DNA of 64,000 nucleotides from Demequina soli (GTDB lineage Bacteria; Actinomycetota; Actinomycetes; Actinomycetales; Demequinaceae): the NCBI RefSeq assembly GCF_000971195.1, contig NZ_BBLZ01000003.1, positions 1 through 64,000 on the forward strand, given 5' to 3'. Positions 1 to 9,197 of this stretch are shown piece by piece. Every line of letters begins with the position of its first letter. Position 1 is the first letter of the stretch. The translations under genes were made by a program, and so were the position numbers. The notes beneath the pieces were generated by a model. The model was not told the DNA's origin. It did no database searches and worked only from the letters and a program-made list of their open reading frames with translations.

Positions 1-957
1 CCCGCCGCCCCGGCTCCCGCCGTGATCGCGTCGTCGGGCTCGGGCTACGTCACGCCGATCGTCCGCAAGCTCGCGGCCGACAAGGGCGTGGACCTCGGCT
101 CGCTCACGGGCACCGGCGTCGGCGGACGCATCCGCAAGGAGGACGTCCTCGCGGCGGCCACCGTCCCCGCGGCCGCTCCCGCCGCGCCTGCCGCCGCTGC
201 CGCCCCCGCGGTGCCGGCGAACCAGGTCGAGGTCTCCGAGCTGCGCGGCACCACGGTCAAGATGACCCGCATCCGCAAGATCACGTCCGACAAGATGATG
301 GAGTCGCTGCACGGCATGGCGCAGCTCACCTCCGTGGTCGAGGTGGACTGCACCAAGATCTTCGCGCTGCGCGCCAAGAACAAGAACGCGTTCTCCGAGA
401 AGCACGGCGTGAACCTCACGTTCCTGCCGTTCTTCACCCGCGCGGTGTCGATCGCGCTCCAGGAGCACGCGTTCCTCAACGCATCGGTCGTGGGCGACAG
501 CATCGTCTACCACCCGTCGGTCAACCTGTCGCTCGCGGTGGACACCCCCAAGGGCCTCATGCTGCCGACGCTCAAGGACGCGGACGCGAAGACGATCGTC
601 GACCACGCCAAGGGCATCGTCGACCTCGCCGGCAAGGCCCGCAACGGCGGCCTCAGCTCGGACGAGATCTCGGGCGGCACCTTCTCGGTCACCAACACGG
701 GCTCGGGCGGGACGCTGTTCGACACCCCGATCGTCCCCTCGCCCCAGGTCGGCATCCTCGCGACCTGCGCGATCGTCAAGAAGCCTGTCGTGGTCAAGGG
801 CCCCGACGGCGAGGACGTCATCTCGGTGCGCCCGATGTGCTATCTCCCGCTGTCCTACGACCACCGGATCGTGGACGGCGCGGACGCGGCCCGCTTCCTG
901 CAGACCGTCAAGCGCATCATCGAGGCCGGCGAGTTCGAGTCCGAGCTCGGCCTCTAA
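1..957 (+). CDS. sucB: Dihydrolipoamide acyltransferase (E2), 3' part
   Basis: The frame is open from base 1, so this is the C-terminal part of a longer gene whose lipoyl domains lie outside the window. A peripheral subunit-binding domain (YVTPIVRKLAADKG, about bases 46-87, through RIRKEDVL) is followed by an Ala/Pro linker and a catalytic acyltransferase domain ending with the active-site motif DHRIVDG near base 860. The enzyme transfers succinyl or acetyl groups from lipoamide to CoA inside the 2-oxoacid dehydrogenase complex. The downstream lipB and lipA make its cofactor. Whether the substrate is succinyl (SucB) or acetyl (DlaT) cannot be decided here; actinobacteria often use one E2 for both complexes. 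Confidence 0.93.
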   Translation, partial: PAAPAPAVIASSGSGYVTPIVRKLAADKGVDLGSLTGTGVGGRIRKEDVLAAATVPAAAPAAPAAAAAPAVPANQVEVSELRGTTVKMTRIRKITSDKMMESLHGMAQLTSVVEVDCTKIFALRAKNKNAFSEKHGVNLTFLPFFTRAVSIALQEHAFLNASVVGDSIVYHPSVNLSLAVDTPKGLMLPTLKDADAKTIVDHAKGIVDLAGKARNGGLSSDEISGGTFSVTNTGSGGTLFDTPIVPSPQVGILATCAIVKKPVVVKGPDGEDVISVRPMCYLPLSYDHRIVDGADAARFLQTVKRIIEAGEFESELGL

Positions 958-976
958 GCGACAGGGACAACTCCAC

Positions 977-1879
977 ATGCGCGTCGTCATCGCAGGCTCC
1001 TCGGGGCTGATCGGCACGGCGCTCAAGAACGACCTGCACGGGGGCGGCCACGACGTGGTCGCCCTCGTGCGGCGTTCCCCCACCGGCGAGCACGAGTCGC
1101 GGTGGGACCCGGCCACCGGGCGTATCGACGCGGACCTCGTCCGTTCCGCGGACGTGGTGGTCAACCTCGCCGGCGCGTCGATCGGCGACAAGCGCCTGAC
1201 CGACTCCTACGCCCAGGAGGTCCGCCGGTCGCGCGTCGACTCCACCCGGACCATCGCGCGGGCGATCCTGGGGGACGATGCGGGCGCCGGCTTTCGCGGC
1301 ATGCTCCTGCAGGGCTCGGCGATGGGTTTCTTCGGCGACCGCGGCGAGGAGCGGCTCAACGAGCGGTCCCCCGCCGGCCACACCCTGCTGTCGAGCATCG
1401 TGCTCGACTGGGAGGCCGCCGCGCAGCCCGTCCGCGACGCGGGCGTGCGCGTGGTGACCGCGCGCACCGGCCTGGTGCTCGCCGCTCACGGCGGCTTCGC
1501 CGAGCGCCTGCTGCCCCTCACCTCACGCGGCCTGCTCGGCGCCCTGGGCGACCCCGACACGTGGCACTCGTGGATCACGCTCGAGGACCACATCCGGGCG
1601 CTGCGCTTCCTCATCGACTCCGACCACTCCGGCGTCGCGCTGTGCATCGCGCCCCACCCGGCACGCGACGGCGCCCTCATGCGGGCATTCTCGGAGGCCG
1701 CCGGCAAGCGTCCGGGATTCCACGTGCCCCGGTTCGTGCTCGACGCGGCGATCGGCCGCGCTGTCGAGGACCTCCTCACGTCGCAGCACGCCACCCCCGG
1801 CGTGCTCACCCGCCTCGGGTTCACCTGGAACCACCCCACCGTCGAGGACGCCGCCCGCTGGGTCATGTCGCGCCGCTGA
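977..1879 (+). CDS. TIGR01777 family epimerase/NAD(P)-binding protein
   Basis: This 300-residue protein starts with a Rossmann dinucleotide motif (IAGSSGLIGTAL, residues 5-16) and ends with a DUF1731-type tail (LTRLGFTWNHPTVEDAARWV), the domain pair of the TIGR01777 family. The family belongs to the extended short-chain dehydrogenase/epimerase fold; its substrate is unknown. It lies 19 bases after the E2 gene, the same neighbour relation as Rv2216 after dlaT in Mycobacterium tuberculosis (recalled). Its last 17 bases overlap the 3' end of the opposing kinase-like gene. One GGACGATGCG decamer (1273-1282) encodes GDDA in the middle of the protein. Confidence 0.88.
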   Translation: MRVVIAGSSGLIGTALKNDLHGGGHDVVALVRRSPTGEHESRWDPATGRIDADLVRSADVVVNLAGASIGDKRLTDSYAQEVRRSRVDSTRTIARAILGDDAGAGFRGMLLQGSAMGFFGDRGEERLNERSPAGHTLLSSIVLDWEAAAQPVRDAGVRVVTARTGLVLAAHGGFAERLLPLTSRGLLGALGDPDTWHSWITLEDHIRALRFLIDSDHSGVALCIAPHPARDGALMRAFSEAAGKRPGFHVPRFVLDAAIGRAVEDLLTSQHATPGVLTRLGFTWNHPTVEDAARWVMSRR

Positions 1880-3065
1880 CGCCCGCGACCCGCCAGGCCT
1901 CGCCGGACCACGCGAGGTCGAGCACCACCCGCTGCGACTCCCCCGCCACCTCGGTGCGCGTCCCGTCCGGGGACACGAGCACCCGCGCCGAGAGCCGGTA
2001 GGTCACCTCGACCGTGGCACGCGTCCCGTCCCGCGCCCGCGTGCTCGCGCCCGTGACCTCGACGGCGAGGTCCTCGAGCGCCTCGCCTCCCGCGAGCTGA
2101 CGGGCCTGCCGCGACGCGGTCACCCACGCCTCCGAGCCGGGCACCGTCATCGCGACGAGCGCCTCGCCGTCGCCCCGTGCCACGGCGTCCACGCGGCGCT
2201 CCGTGAGCGCCCGCGCGGCATCCGCGGGATCGGGCAGGGACGATGCGGAGGCGGGCGCGGCCTGCGCGCTCACCGGCTCCCGGCCCGCGTCGGGCAGGGG
2301 CGCCCACAGCAGCCACGCCGCTGCCGCCCCGAACGCGAGGACGGCTGCCGCGAGCCGGCCGGGGCGGCGCCGGAGCCGCCAGGCCCAGGCGCGCGGGTCG
2401 GTCTCGGTGCGCGCGTCCGCCGAGACGGGCGCCGCCCCGTCGGTCGGCGCCTCGGGTCGCCAGCGCACGGGCGCGGCGCAGCGCGCGATGCCGTGCGCGA
2501 CGGCGGCGGCCGAAGGCCGCGCGTCGGGGTCAGGGTCGAGCAGCGGCAGCATCCACGCCTCCGCCTCGGTGCGCCACGCGGGCGCGGCCGCGGCGAGCGC
2601 GAGGGCGCCGAGGGCGTGGACGTCGTCCGCGGGCGTGGGCGGACCCCCGCCGGCCCGCTCGGGCGCCGCGAAGCCCGGCGTCCCGCGCTCGCGCCCGAGG
2701 GCCGGGCCGACAAGGTCGACCAGCACCGGGCGCGCCCCCACGATCACGTTGCCGGGGGCGACGTCGCCGTGCGCGAGCCCGCGCACGTGGAGCGCGGCCA
2801 GGGCGTCGGCGATGCCCGCGACGAGCCACACCCACTCCCCGAGCGACGCGCAGCGCCCCGCCTCGGCGAGCGTCACCCCGGCGACGCGGGGCGCGCACGC
2901 CACCACCGCATCGTGCTCACGCGCCACGTCGAGCGGGACGCACACGCCCGGGTGCTCGACGGCGCTCAGGGCCGCGAGCCGGGCGCGCGCGGCCCGCTCG
3001 TCCGCGTCGCCGTGCCCGACCGTCCGGGTGACCCGGTCGAGCCGGAGGGGCGTGATGGTCCGCAC
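1863..3065 (-). CDS. Membrane-anchored serine/threonine kinase-like protein
   Basis: The product has 400 residues. Residues about 60-200 resemble the C-lobe of a Hanks-type kinase: HGDVAPGN (99-106) matches the catalytic loop HxDxxxxN, DLVG (117-120) sits where DFG is expected, and GTPGFAAPE (128-136) matches the activation segment. A recognisable glycine-rich loop and VAIK lysine are missing at the N terminus, so it may be a degenerate or pseudokinase. One membrane segment (about 238-256) separates it from an outer domain of about 140 residues. The start is GTG with GGAGG just upstream. It points against the epimerase and overlaps it by 17 bases at the 3' ends. Its ligand and target are unknown. 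Confidence 0.8.
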   Translation of the reverse strand: MRTITPLRLDRVTRTVGHGDADERAARARLAALSAVEHPGVCVPLDVAREHDAVVACAPRVAGVTLAEAGRCASLGEWVWLVAGIADALAALHVRGLAHGDVAPGNVIVGARPVLVDLVGPALGRERGTPGFAAPERAGGGPPTPADDVHALGALALAAAAPAWRTEAEAWMLPLLDPDPDARPSAAAVAHGIARCAAPVRWRPEAPTDGAAPVSADARTETDPRAWAWRLRRRPGRLAAAVLAFGAAAAWLLWAPLPDAGREPVSAQAAPASASSLPDPADAARALTERRVDAVARGDGEALVAMTVPGSEAWVTASRQARQLAGGEALEDLAVEVTGASTRARDGTRATVEVTYRLSARVLVSPDGTRTEVAGESQRVVLDLAWSGEAWRVAGVSGAT

Positions 3066-3119
3066 CCCTCCACCGTCGCATCGCGAGCGGCGCCCCGATC
3101 AGTTCTCCACAGGGTCGAT

Positions 3120-5309
3120 TCAGTCGGAGATGCGCCGCGACGCCCACCATGCACGCCGGCCCAGGTCCCCGATGAGGCCGGGGACCAGGAGCGAGCGCAC
3201 GACGAAGGTGTCGATGAGCACGCCCGCCGCCACGATGAAGGCGATCTGCGCGAGGAAGATCAGCGGGATCACGCCGAGCGCCGCGAACGTCGCCGCGAGC
3301 ACGATGCCCGCCGACGTGATGACCCCGCCCGTCACGGCCAGCGCGCGCCGGATCCCCTCGCGCGCGCCGTGACGCAGCGACTCCTCGCGCGCCCGCGACA
3401 TGAGGAAGATCGAGTAGTCGACGCCGAGAGCCACGAGGAACACGAAGCCGAGCAGCGGCACGGACGGGTCGGTGCCCGGGTAGTCGAGCACGTGGTTGAA
3501 CACGATCGCCGACAGCCCGATGGTCGCCGCGAAGCTCAGCACGTTCGCGACGATGATGAGCACCGGCGCCGCGAGGGCCCGCAGGAGCAGCACGAGCACC
3601 ACGAGGATCACCGCGAGGATGGTCGGGAGGATCACCTTGAGGTCGCGGTCGGTGGTGAGGCGCGTGTCGAGCGACTCGGCCGCCGCACCGCCCACGAGCG
3701 CCTGCGGGTCGATCGCGTGCACGGCGGCGCGGACGTCGGTGACGATCGTCTGCGCCTCGGCCGAGGACGCCGCGACCTGCGTGATGGCGTCGATCTCGAC
3801 GCGTCCGTCCACCACGACCGGCTGCTCGCCGGGCACGGCGCCCACGGGCGCGCCCGCCGCCACGGACGGGGTGAGCACGTACGCCTGCGCGACGCCGTCC
3901 ACCCCCTGGACCGCGGACAGCACGGCGTCCGCCTCGGACTCCGCGGCGATCACCCGGATGGGTGAGGTCGCGCCGGCGTCGACGTGCTTCTCGAGGAACT
4001 GGAAGCCCGTGACGGACTCGGTCGACTTGGTGAAGATGTCGCGGTCGCCCAGGCCGCCGACCTTGAACGTCGGCACGAACGCGGCGAGCACCACGAGCCC
4101 GATCGCCGCCGCGGCCCACACGACGCGCGGGCGCGAGGCGACCTGGCGCGAGACGCGGCCCCACAGGCCGGCGCGCGCCTCGACCTCCTCGACGGTCTCG
4201 TGCGCCTCGTCGGCCCCCTCGCCGCGGTACCGCGGCATGGCCGGCCAGAACACGCCGCGCGCGTGCCTGCCGCCGATGAGCAGCAGCGCGGGCAGCAGCG
4301 TGAGCGCCGCGAGGAACGATGCGGCGATGCCGATCGCGCCGGCCGGGCCGAGCGCGGCGTTGGACTTGAGGTCGCTCAGCAGCAGCACCAGCAGTCCCGC
4401 GATGACCGTGCCGGCCGACGCCGCGATGGGCTCGAGCGAGCGCCGCCACGCGTGCGCGAGGGCTTGGTACGGCGACTCGGTGCGGAGCAGCTCCTCGCGG
4501 TAGCGGGCGACCAGCAGCAGCGAGTAGTCCGTGGTCGCGCCCACCACGAGGATGAACATGATGCCCTGGCTCTGCCCGTTGAGGGTGATGACGTCGGACG
4601 AGGCGAGGGCGTAGACCGCGATGATCGCGCCGGTGAGCGCGAGCATCGACGTCGCGAGCACGAGGAACGGCAGCACCGGGCTGCGGTAGACGATCAGCAG
4701 GATGACCAGGACGACGCCGAGCGCGACGAGAAGCAGGATCCCGTCGATGCCTCCGAAGGCCTCCACGAGGTCGGCGGTGAGGCCCGCGGGCCCGGTGACG
4801 TAGCCGGTGAGGCCCGTGCCGGCCTCGGCCCAGCCGTGGCGCAGGGCGTCGACGTACAGCTGACCCACCGAGCTGTCACCCACGGCCTCGGCGAACACCG
4901 TCGCGTCGACGGAGAAGGTCGCGACGATCGCCTTGCCGTCCTGCGACGCGACCGCGGTCGGGCCCTCGCCCTGGGGGCCCTTGAGGGTGACGTCGCCGAC
5001 GGTGCGACCCTCGGGGTCGCCCTCGAGCGGCGCCTTCAGCACCGCGTCGACGAACGCCTGCACGGTCGGCAGGTCCGCGGGCGTGCCCTCGACGGCGAGG
5101 ATCGCGGGGATCGAGTCCGTCGGCGCGAACTTCGCGTGCGCGGCGGCGGCCTCGGTCGACTCGGCGCTCGACGGCAGGAACGCTGCGGCGTCGTTCTCCT
5201 GCACGTCGGAGAGCTTGCCGAACGTCTGTCCGCCGGCGCCGCCGACGGACAGCCACACCGCGATGACGAGGACGATGAGCAGGGGACGGGCCCAGGTTCG
5301 CATCTTCAC
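3120..5309 (-). CDS. MMPL/RND family membrane transporter
   Basis: This 729-residue protein has the duplicated RND layout: an N-terminal membrane segment, a large outer loop, a five-to-six-segment membrane bundle, a cytoplasmic stretch with a second outer loop, and a second bundle. Motifs such as [18 protein letters not shown] and [16 protein letters not shown] are typical of MmpL/YdfJ proteins, where the Asp-Tyr pair carries the proton relay. It probably exports lipids or drugs with proton motive force. GTG (5309) and ATG (5303) are both possible starts, two codons apart. It is transcribed divergently from lipB. No regulator sits beside it, and the substrate is unknown. Confidence 0.9.
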   Translation of the reverse strand: MKMRTWARPLLIVLVIAVWLSVGGAGGQTFGKLSDVQENDAAAFLPSSAESTEAAAAHAKFAPTDSIPAILAVEGTPADLPTVQAFVDAVLKAPLEGDPEGRTVGDVTLKGPQGEGPTAVASQDGKAIVATFSVDATVFAEAVGDSSVGQLYVDALRHGWAEAGTGLTGYVTGPAGLTADLVEAFGGIDGILLLVALGVVLVILLIVYRSPVLPFLVLATSMLALTGAIIAVYALASSDVITLNGQSQGIMFILVVGATTDYSLLLVARYREELLRTESPYQALAHAWRRSLEPIAASAGTVIAGLLVLLLSDLKSNAALGPAGAIGIAASFLAALTLLPALLLIGGRHARGVFWPAMPRYRGEGADEAHETVEEVEARAGLWGRVSRQVASRPRVVWAAAAIGLVVLAAFVPTFKVGGLGDRDIFTKSTESVTGFQFLEKHVDAGATSPIRVIAAESEADAVLSAVQGVDGVAQAYVLTPSVAAGAPVGAVPGEQPVVVDGRVEIDAITQVAASSAEAQTIVTDVRAAVHAIDPQALVGGAAAESLDTRLTTDRDLKVILPTILAVILVVLVLLLRALAAPVLIIVANVLSFAATIGLSAIVFNHVLDYPGTDPSVPLLGFVFLVALGVDYSIFLMSRAREESLRHGAREGIRRALAVTGGVITSAGIVLAATFAALGVIPLIFLAQIAFIVAAGVLIDTFVVRSLLVPGLIGDLGRRAWWASRRISD

Positions 5310-5361
5310 GCTGGTAATGATGTCGTAAGGTCGGCGAACTATTCCCGTCGGCGACGAGAGT

Positions 5362-5367
5362 TACCAT
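5362..5367 (+). promoter_or_regulatory. -10 element of lipB, leaderless type
   Basis: TACCAT ends six bases before the lipB ATG at 5374. No ribosome binding site fits in that space. The same spacing recurs before several other genes in this window, so the transcript probably starts at or next to the start codon. Confidence 0.5.
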
Positions 5368-5373
5368 CCTGTG

Positions 5374-6066
5374 ATGCGCATCGTCCCCCTCGACCTCGGC
5401 ACGCGCCTCGTCCCCTACGAGGAGGCCTGGGCGCTCCAGCGCGAGGTCCACGCGGCAGTCGCCGCGGGCGCGGCCGAGGACACCGTGATCCTGGTCGAGC
5501 ACGAGCCCGTGTACACCGCGGGCCGCCGCACCGCCGCCTGGGACCGCCCCGTCGACGGCACCGCCGTGGTGGATGTCGACCGCGGCGGCCGCATCACGTG
5601 GCACGGCCCCGGCCAGCTCGTCGGCTACCCGATCGTGCGCCTCGCCGAGCCCGTCGACGTGGTCCGGTACGTGCGGCAGCTCGAGCAGGCGGTCATGGAC
5701 GCGTGCGCGTCCTTCGGCGTGGAGACGATGCGCGTCGAGGGCCGCTCGGGCGTCTGGCTCCCCGCGGACGATGCGCGGCGCGAGCGGAAGATCTGCGCGA
5801 TCGGCGTGCGCGTGGCCAAGGGCGTGACGATGCACGGCTTCGCGCTCAACTGCACCCCGGACCTCGGCTGGTACGACCGCATCGTCCCGTGCGGCATCTC
5901 CGACGCGGACGTGACGTCGCTGTCGGCCGAGCTCGGGCGCGAGGTGCCCGTGGCGGAGGCCGTCGAGCCGACCCTGCGATTCCTGGAGGAGGCGCTCGCC
6001 GACGTAAGGTGGGCGCTGGCGCCTACCGGCGCATCGTCAGTCCTCCCCACGAAGGAGCCCGTGTGA
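5374..6066 (+). CDS. lipB: Octanoyl-ACP:protein N-octanoyltransferase LipB
   Basis: LipB moves octanoyl from acyl carrier protein to the lipoyl-domain lysine of 2-oxoacid dehydrogenases and GcvH. The 230-residue product has the family signatures [11 protein letters not shown] (43-52), [16 protein letters not shown] (71-86), the catalytic Lys139 (RKICAIG) and Cys173 (VPCGIS). ATG at 5374 is chosen over the adjacent GTG at 5371 because a -10 element lies six bases upstream. A GGACGATGCG decamer gives ADDA just before the catalytic lysine, in a loop; a reverse-oriented copy lies over the start codons. The stop overlaps the lipA start by four bases (GTGA). Confidence 0.95.
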   Translation: MRIVPLDLGTRLVPYEEAWALQREVHAAVAAGAAEDTVILVEHEPVYTAGRRTAAWDRPVDGTAVVDVDRGGRITWHGPGQLVGYPIVRLAEPVDVVRYVRQLEQAVMDACASFGVETMRVEGRSGVWLPADDARRERKICAIGVRVAKGVTMHGFALNCTPDLGWYDRIVPCGISDADVTSLSAELGREVPVAEAVEPTLRFLEEALADVRWALAPTGASSVLPTKEPV

Positions 6067-7079
6067 CCATCGCCCCCGAAGGCCGCAAGATGCTGCGCGT
6101 CGAGGCCCGCAACGCCGCCGTCCCCATCGAGCGCAAGCCCGAGTGGATCCGCACCAAGGCGACCATGGGTCCCGAGTACAACGACCTCAAGGGCCTCGTG
6201 AAGGCCGGCGGCCTGCACACGGTCTGCGAGGAGGCGGGCTGCCCCAACATCTTCGAGTGCTGGGAGGACCGCGAGGCGACGTTCCTCATCGGCGGCGACC
6301 AGTGCACGCGCCGCTGCGACTTCTGCCAGATCGACACCGGCAAGCCGGCCGCGTTCGACGCCGACGAGCCGCGCCGCGTGGCCGAGTCGGTGCGCCAGAT
6401 GGGCCTCAAGTACTCGACCATCACGGGCGTCGCGCGCGACGACCTCGAGGACGGCGGCGCGTGGCTCTACGCCGAGACCGTGCGCCAGATCCACGCGCTC
6501 ATGCCGGGCACCGGCGTCGAGCTGCTCATCCCCGACTTCAACGCCGAGCCCGACCAGCTCGCGGAGGTGTTCTCGTCGCGCCCCGAGGTGCTCGCGCACA
6601 ACCTCGAGACGGTGCCGCGCGTGTTCAAGCGCATCCGTCCGGGCTTCCGCTACGAGCGGTCGCTGTCGGTGCTCACCGCCGCGCAGGACGCGGGGCTGGT
6701 GACCAAGTCGAACCTCATCCTCGGCATGGGCGAGACCTTCGACGAGGCCGTCGAGGCGCTGCGCGACCTCCACGCCGCGGGCTGCGACCTCATCACCATC
6801 ACGCAGTACCTGCGCCCCTCCCCGCGCCACCACCCCGTCGACCGCTGGGTCAAGCCCGCCGAGTTCGTGGAGCTGTCCGACATCGCCGAGGAGATCGGCT
6901 TCCTCGGCGTCATGTCGGGCCCGCTCGTGCGCTCGTCGTACCGCGCCGGCCGCCTGTGGGGCCAGGCGATGCGGAGCAAGGGTCGCGAGATCCCCGCCGC
7001 GCTCGCCCACCTCGGCGAGGCCACCGAGTCGCGCCAGGAGGCCTCCGCGCTGCTCAAGGCGCGCCCCGAGCTCGCCTGA
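6063..7079 (+). CDS. lipA: Lipoyl synthase LipA (radical SAM)
   Basis: LipA inserts two sulfur atoms into octanoyl-lysine to make lipoyl groups. The 338-residue protein carries both iron-sulfur motifs: Cys55, Cys60 and Cys66 ([12 protein letters not shown]) for the auxiliary cluster, and Cys81, Cys85 and Cys88 (CTRRCDFC) for the radical SAM cluster. The family's C-terminal RSSYRAG is present. GTG at 6063 is the start because it overlaps the lipB stop as GTGA, implying coupled translation. With lipB it supplies the cofactor for the E2 enzyme at the left edge. Confidence 0.97.
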   Translation: MTIAPEGRKMLRVEARNAAVPIERKPEWIRTKATMGPEYNDLKGLVKAGGLHTVCEEAGCPNIFECWEDREATFLIGGDQCTRRCDFCQIDTGKPAAFDADEPRRVAESVRQMGLKYSTITGVARDDLEDGGAWLYAETVRQIHALMPGTGVELLIPDFNAEPDQLAEVFSSRPEVLAHNLETVPRVFKRIRPGFRYERSLSVLTAAQDAGLVTKSNLILGMGETFDEAVEALRDLHAAGCDLITITQYLRPSPRHHPVDRWVKPAEFVELSDIAEEIGFLGVMSGPLVRSSYRAGRLWGQAMRSKGREIPAALAHLGEATESRQEASALLKARPELA

Positions 7080-7122
7080 CGTCACCGGGACCAGGGGTCC
7101 CGAGGGCGTCCTGACCTGCGAC

Positions 7123-7128
7123 TAGACT
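7123..7128 (+). promoter_or_regulatory. -10 element before the DUF4191 gene
   Basis: TAGACT lies nine bases before the ATG at 7138. The short spacing suggests a leaderless or nearly leaderless transcript separate from lipBA. Confidence 0.4.
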
Positions 7129-7137
7129 GTGCGCATC

Positions 7138-7842
7138 ATGGCTAAGAACGACGCACCGAAGCCCAAGAAGCAGCGCTGGTACCACCTGGTCCTCCAGGCG
7201 TACAAGGTGACCGCTCCGCACGACAAGTACCTGCTCCCCGGCATCATCGGCATCTTCGTCGGGATCGTCGCGATCGCGGTGCTGATCGGCCTGCTCATCG
7301 GCAACACCGCCGCGATCATCTACATGGCGATCTTCGGCGTGCTCGGCGGTGCGCTCGGCGCCATGTACTTCCTCACGCGCCGGTTCGAGAGGAACGCGTT
7401 CGCGCGCATGGAGGGCCAGCTGGGCGCCTCGGTCGCGGTCGCGCAGTCCATCCGCACCGGCTGGACCTTCGCCGACGAGCCCGTCAACATGGACGGCCGC
7501 GGCAAGGCGGTCGTGTTCCAGGGCGTGGGCAAGGGCGGCATCGCGCTGCTCGCCGAGGGCGGCGCCGCGGTGCGCAAGCCCGCGGACGCGACCAAGAAGC
7601 GCCTCGAGAAGCTCGTGCCGGGTGTGCCCGTCACCGTGATCTACGTGGGCCGCGGCCAGGGCGAGGTCCCCATCGCTGGCCTCAACAAGGCGATCCGCAA
7701 GCTCCCCAAGGCGCTCAAGAAGAACGACCGCCCCACCGTCGAGGCGCGCCTCAAGGCGATCGGCGGCGCGAAGCCCCCGATGCCCAAGGGCATCGACCCG
7801 GTGCGCGCGCGTCCCGACCGCAAGGGCATGCGCGGCCGCTGA
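7138..7842 (+). CDS. DUF4191 membrane protein
   Basis: This 234-residue protein has the actinobacterial DUF4191 layout: a Lys-rich start (MAKNDAPKPKKQRWY), two adjacent membrane segments (about 40-60 and 62-82), and a basic cytoplasmic domain. The family almost always sits downstream of lipA in actinobacteria, as here and as Rv2219 in Mycobacterium tuberculosis (recalled). Its role is unknown. ATG at 7138 is preferred over GTG at 7129, because MAKND is the usual beginning and the -10 element lies nine bases before it. Confidence 0.9.
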   Translation: MAKNDAPKPKKQRWYHLVLQAYKVTAPHDKYLLPGIIGIFVGIVAIAVLIGLLIGNTAAIIYMAIFGVLGGALGAMYFLTRRFERNAFARMEGQLGASVAVAQSIRTGWTFADEPVNMDGRGKAVVFQGVGKGGIALLAEGGAAVRKPADATKKRLEKLVPGVPVTVIYVGRGQGEVPIAGLNKAIRKLPKALKKNDRPTVEARLKAIGGAKPPMPKGIDPVRARPDRKGMRGR

Positions 7843-7856
7843 GCCGCTCCGCTTCC

Positions 7857-7904
7857 CGACAACCCCCTCCCCTCGCGCCCCCGCGAATGGGTAGGGGGTT
7901 GTCG
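7857..7904. terminator. Bidirectional terminator
   Basis: CGACAACCCCCTCCCC (7857-7872) pairs with GGGTAGGGGGTTGTCG (7889-7904) with one mismatch in 16 and a 16-base loop. It lies between the convergent DUF4191 and HAD genes. No U tract is seen, which is usual in GC-rich actinobacteria. Confidence 0.8.
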
Positions 7905-7950
7905 CTTCTCGGCGATCGCTGCTCGCCAGGGGTGGCAGGTTGTCGGTGGC

Positions 7951-8595
7951 TCAGCCGAGCTCGACGGTGACGCCGCGCTCCCCCGCCCCGAACCGCACCG
8001 CGGTGAGGTCGGGGATCCGCGCGAGCCCCGCCGTCGCGGGCGTCGCGAGCCCGCCCACCACGATCACGCGGCACCCTGCGGCGAGGCCGGAACGCACGCC
8101 CGCGTCGGAGTCCTCGAGCACCAGGCAGTCCTCCGGCGCGACCCCCAGCGCCGCGGCGCCGCGCCGGAAGGGCTCGGGATCCGGCTTGCCGTGCGCGACG
8201 TCCTCCGCGGCGACCAGCGCGTCGATCGGCGGGAAGCCCAGCCGCTCGAGGCGGCGCAGCGCCGCGGTCCGGACAGCGGACGTCACGACCGCCCAGCGGC
8301 CGGCCGGTAGTCCGTGCACGGCCGCGACGGCGCCGGGGATCTCGACGTCGGCGTCGAAGCGCTCGTTCTCCCACGCGCTGATCCGCGCGAACCACGGCTC
8401 GATGTCGGAGGTATCGCCGAGGAAGCGGCGCAGGGTCGCACGCGCGGGCACGCCGTGGACGTGCGCGAGGACCTCGGCGACGTCGAACCCGGCCTCGCGC
8501 GCGAAGTCGCCCCAGACCACGTCGACGGTCGCGGTCGAGTCGATGAGCGTGCCGTCCATGTCGAGCAGCACGCCCCCGACCTCGAGCGCCATCAT
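7951..8595 (-). CDS. HAD family phosphatase (beta-phosphoglucomutase-like)
   Basis: The 214-residue protein has the HAD motifs: LLDMDGTLIDS near the start (nucleophile Asp and acid Asp), VVTSA as motif II, the lysine of GKPDPEPF, and LVLEDSDAGVRSGLAAG as motif III/IV. A helical cap sits between motifs I and II. This subclass removes phosphate from small sugar phosphates or isomerises them; the substrate cannot be read. The start at 8595 overlaps the stop of the RDD gene (ATGA), so the two are translated together. It is not part of the conserved lipA-glnA gene order I recall and looks like a local addition. Confidence 0.9.
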   Translation of the reverse strand: MMALEVGGVLLDMDGTLIDSTATVDVVWGDFAREAGFDVAEVLAHVHGVPARATLRRFLGDTSDIEPWFARISAWENERFDADVEIPGAVAAVHGLPAGRWAVVTSAVRTAALRRLERLGFPPIDALVAAEDVAHGKPDPEPFRRGAAALGVAPEDCLVLEDSDAGVRSGLAAGCRVIVVGGLATPATAGLARIPDLTAVRFGAGERGVTVELG

Positions 8596-9011
8596 GCGGC
8601 GGCCCCGATGGCGACGATGCGGGTGCCGGCGAGGCGGTCGTGCAGGCCGCGGCCGTCGGGTCCCCACACCACGGCCGGGATCACGAGCGCGAGGAGTGCC
8701 GTGCGGATCGCGGCCTTGCCGAAGCCGACCGCGCGGGCGCCGTCCTCACGGACGACCCGCAAGCCGAGCACGCGGTGGCCGATGGTCGAGCCGAGCGTCG
8801 CGACCAGCACCAGGTGCTGGACGGCCCACACCGCGAGGGTCGCGAAGGTCGACCCGGCGAGGAACGCGCGCTCGATCACGGTGACGCCGTCGACGGGGTA
8901 GGACGGATCCGGGAAGAACGCCGAGGAGATCAGCAGGCACAGGATCCAGTCGATGCCGATGCCGACCAGGCGACGCGGGACGAGGGCGGAGGGCGTGGTC
9001 TGCTCGGTCAC
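8592..9011 (-). CDS. RDD family membrane protein
   Basis: This 139-residue protein has three predicted membrane segments and the RDD signatures: VPRRLVGIGIDWILCLL near the start (Arg and Asp of the family), TIGHRVLGLRVVREDG in the middle, and GLHDRLAGTRIV at the end. A small RDD gene lies between the DUF4191 gene and glnA1 in mycobacteria as well (Rv2219A, recalled). The function is unknown; some RDD proteins are sodium/proton exchangers. The start is GTG at 9011, exactly six bases after a TAGGCT element. Confidence 0.88.
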   Translation of the reverse strand: MTEQTTPSALVPRRLVGIGIDWILCLLISSAFFPDPSYPVDGVTVIERAFLAGSTFATLAVWAVQHLVLVATLGSTIGHRVLGLRVVREDGARAVGFGKAAIRTALLALVIPAVVWGPDGRGLHDRLAGTRIVAIGAAA

Positions 9012-9017
9012 CGGGAC

Positions 9018-9023
9018 AGCCTA
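9018..9023 (-). promoter_or_regulatory. -10 element of the RDD-HAD operon, leaderless type
   Basis: TAGGCT (minus strand, 9023 to 9018) ends six bases before the GTG at 9011. This matches the spacing at lipB, the DUF4143 gene, the ZIP-like gene and nadE. Confidence 0.5.
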
Positions 9024-9098
9024 ACGGCGAGGCGCGCGCCCGACCCGCCCGGCGCATCGTCCCTCGCGCCCGGTACCACCACTCCGCAGGTGCCACTT

Positions 9099-9114
9099 GT
9101 AACACTCCGGAAAC
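9099..9114 (+). promoter_or_regulatory. GlnR-type box upstream of glnA
   Basis: GTAAC (9099-9103), six bases, then GAAAC (9110-9114) fits the actinobacterial GlnR half-site pair GTnAC-n6-GAAAC. It lies about 33 bases before a TAGGGT -10 candidate (9147-9152), a position where an OmpR-type activator can work. It suggests that glnA responds to nitrogen limitation through GlnR. The glnR gene itself is not in the window. Confidence 0.7.
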
Positions 9115-9146
9115 ATTCTGTGTATGTGCAGGCAACGGACCGCCCC

Positions 9147-9152
9147 TAGGGT
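9147..9152 (+). promoter_or_regulatory. -10 candidate of glnA
   Basis: TAGGGT lies 45 bases before the chosen glnA start, which leaves room for a leader with a proper ribosome site (AAGGAG, 9186-9191). Confidence 0.4.
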
Positions 9153-9197
9153 GTGAGGTGCCACTGTCAGACCGAGCACTTCATGAAGGAGTACCGG

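Noticed and set aside
3984..6062. Long plus-strand frame running in from the MMPL antisense into lipA
   Set aside because: Only the part from 6063 on matches LipA. The upstream stretch is antisense to MMPL and out of frame with lipB.
8596..8667. Longer N terminus for the HAD phosphatase
   Set aside because: The extra 24 residues are Arg/Pro-rich antisense to the RDD frame; the ATG at 8595 overlaps the RDD stop as ATGA.
9183..9197. Earlier glnA start at ATG 9183
   Set aside because: It has no ribosome site, and the AAGGAG that serves ATG 9198 lies inside the extra codons.
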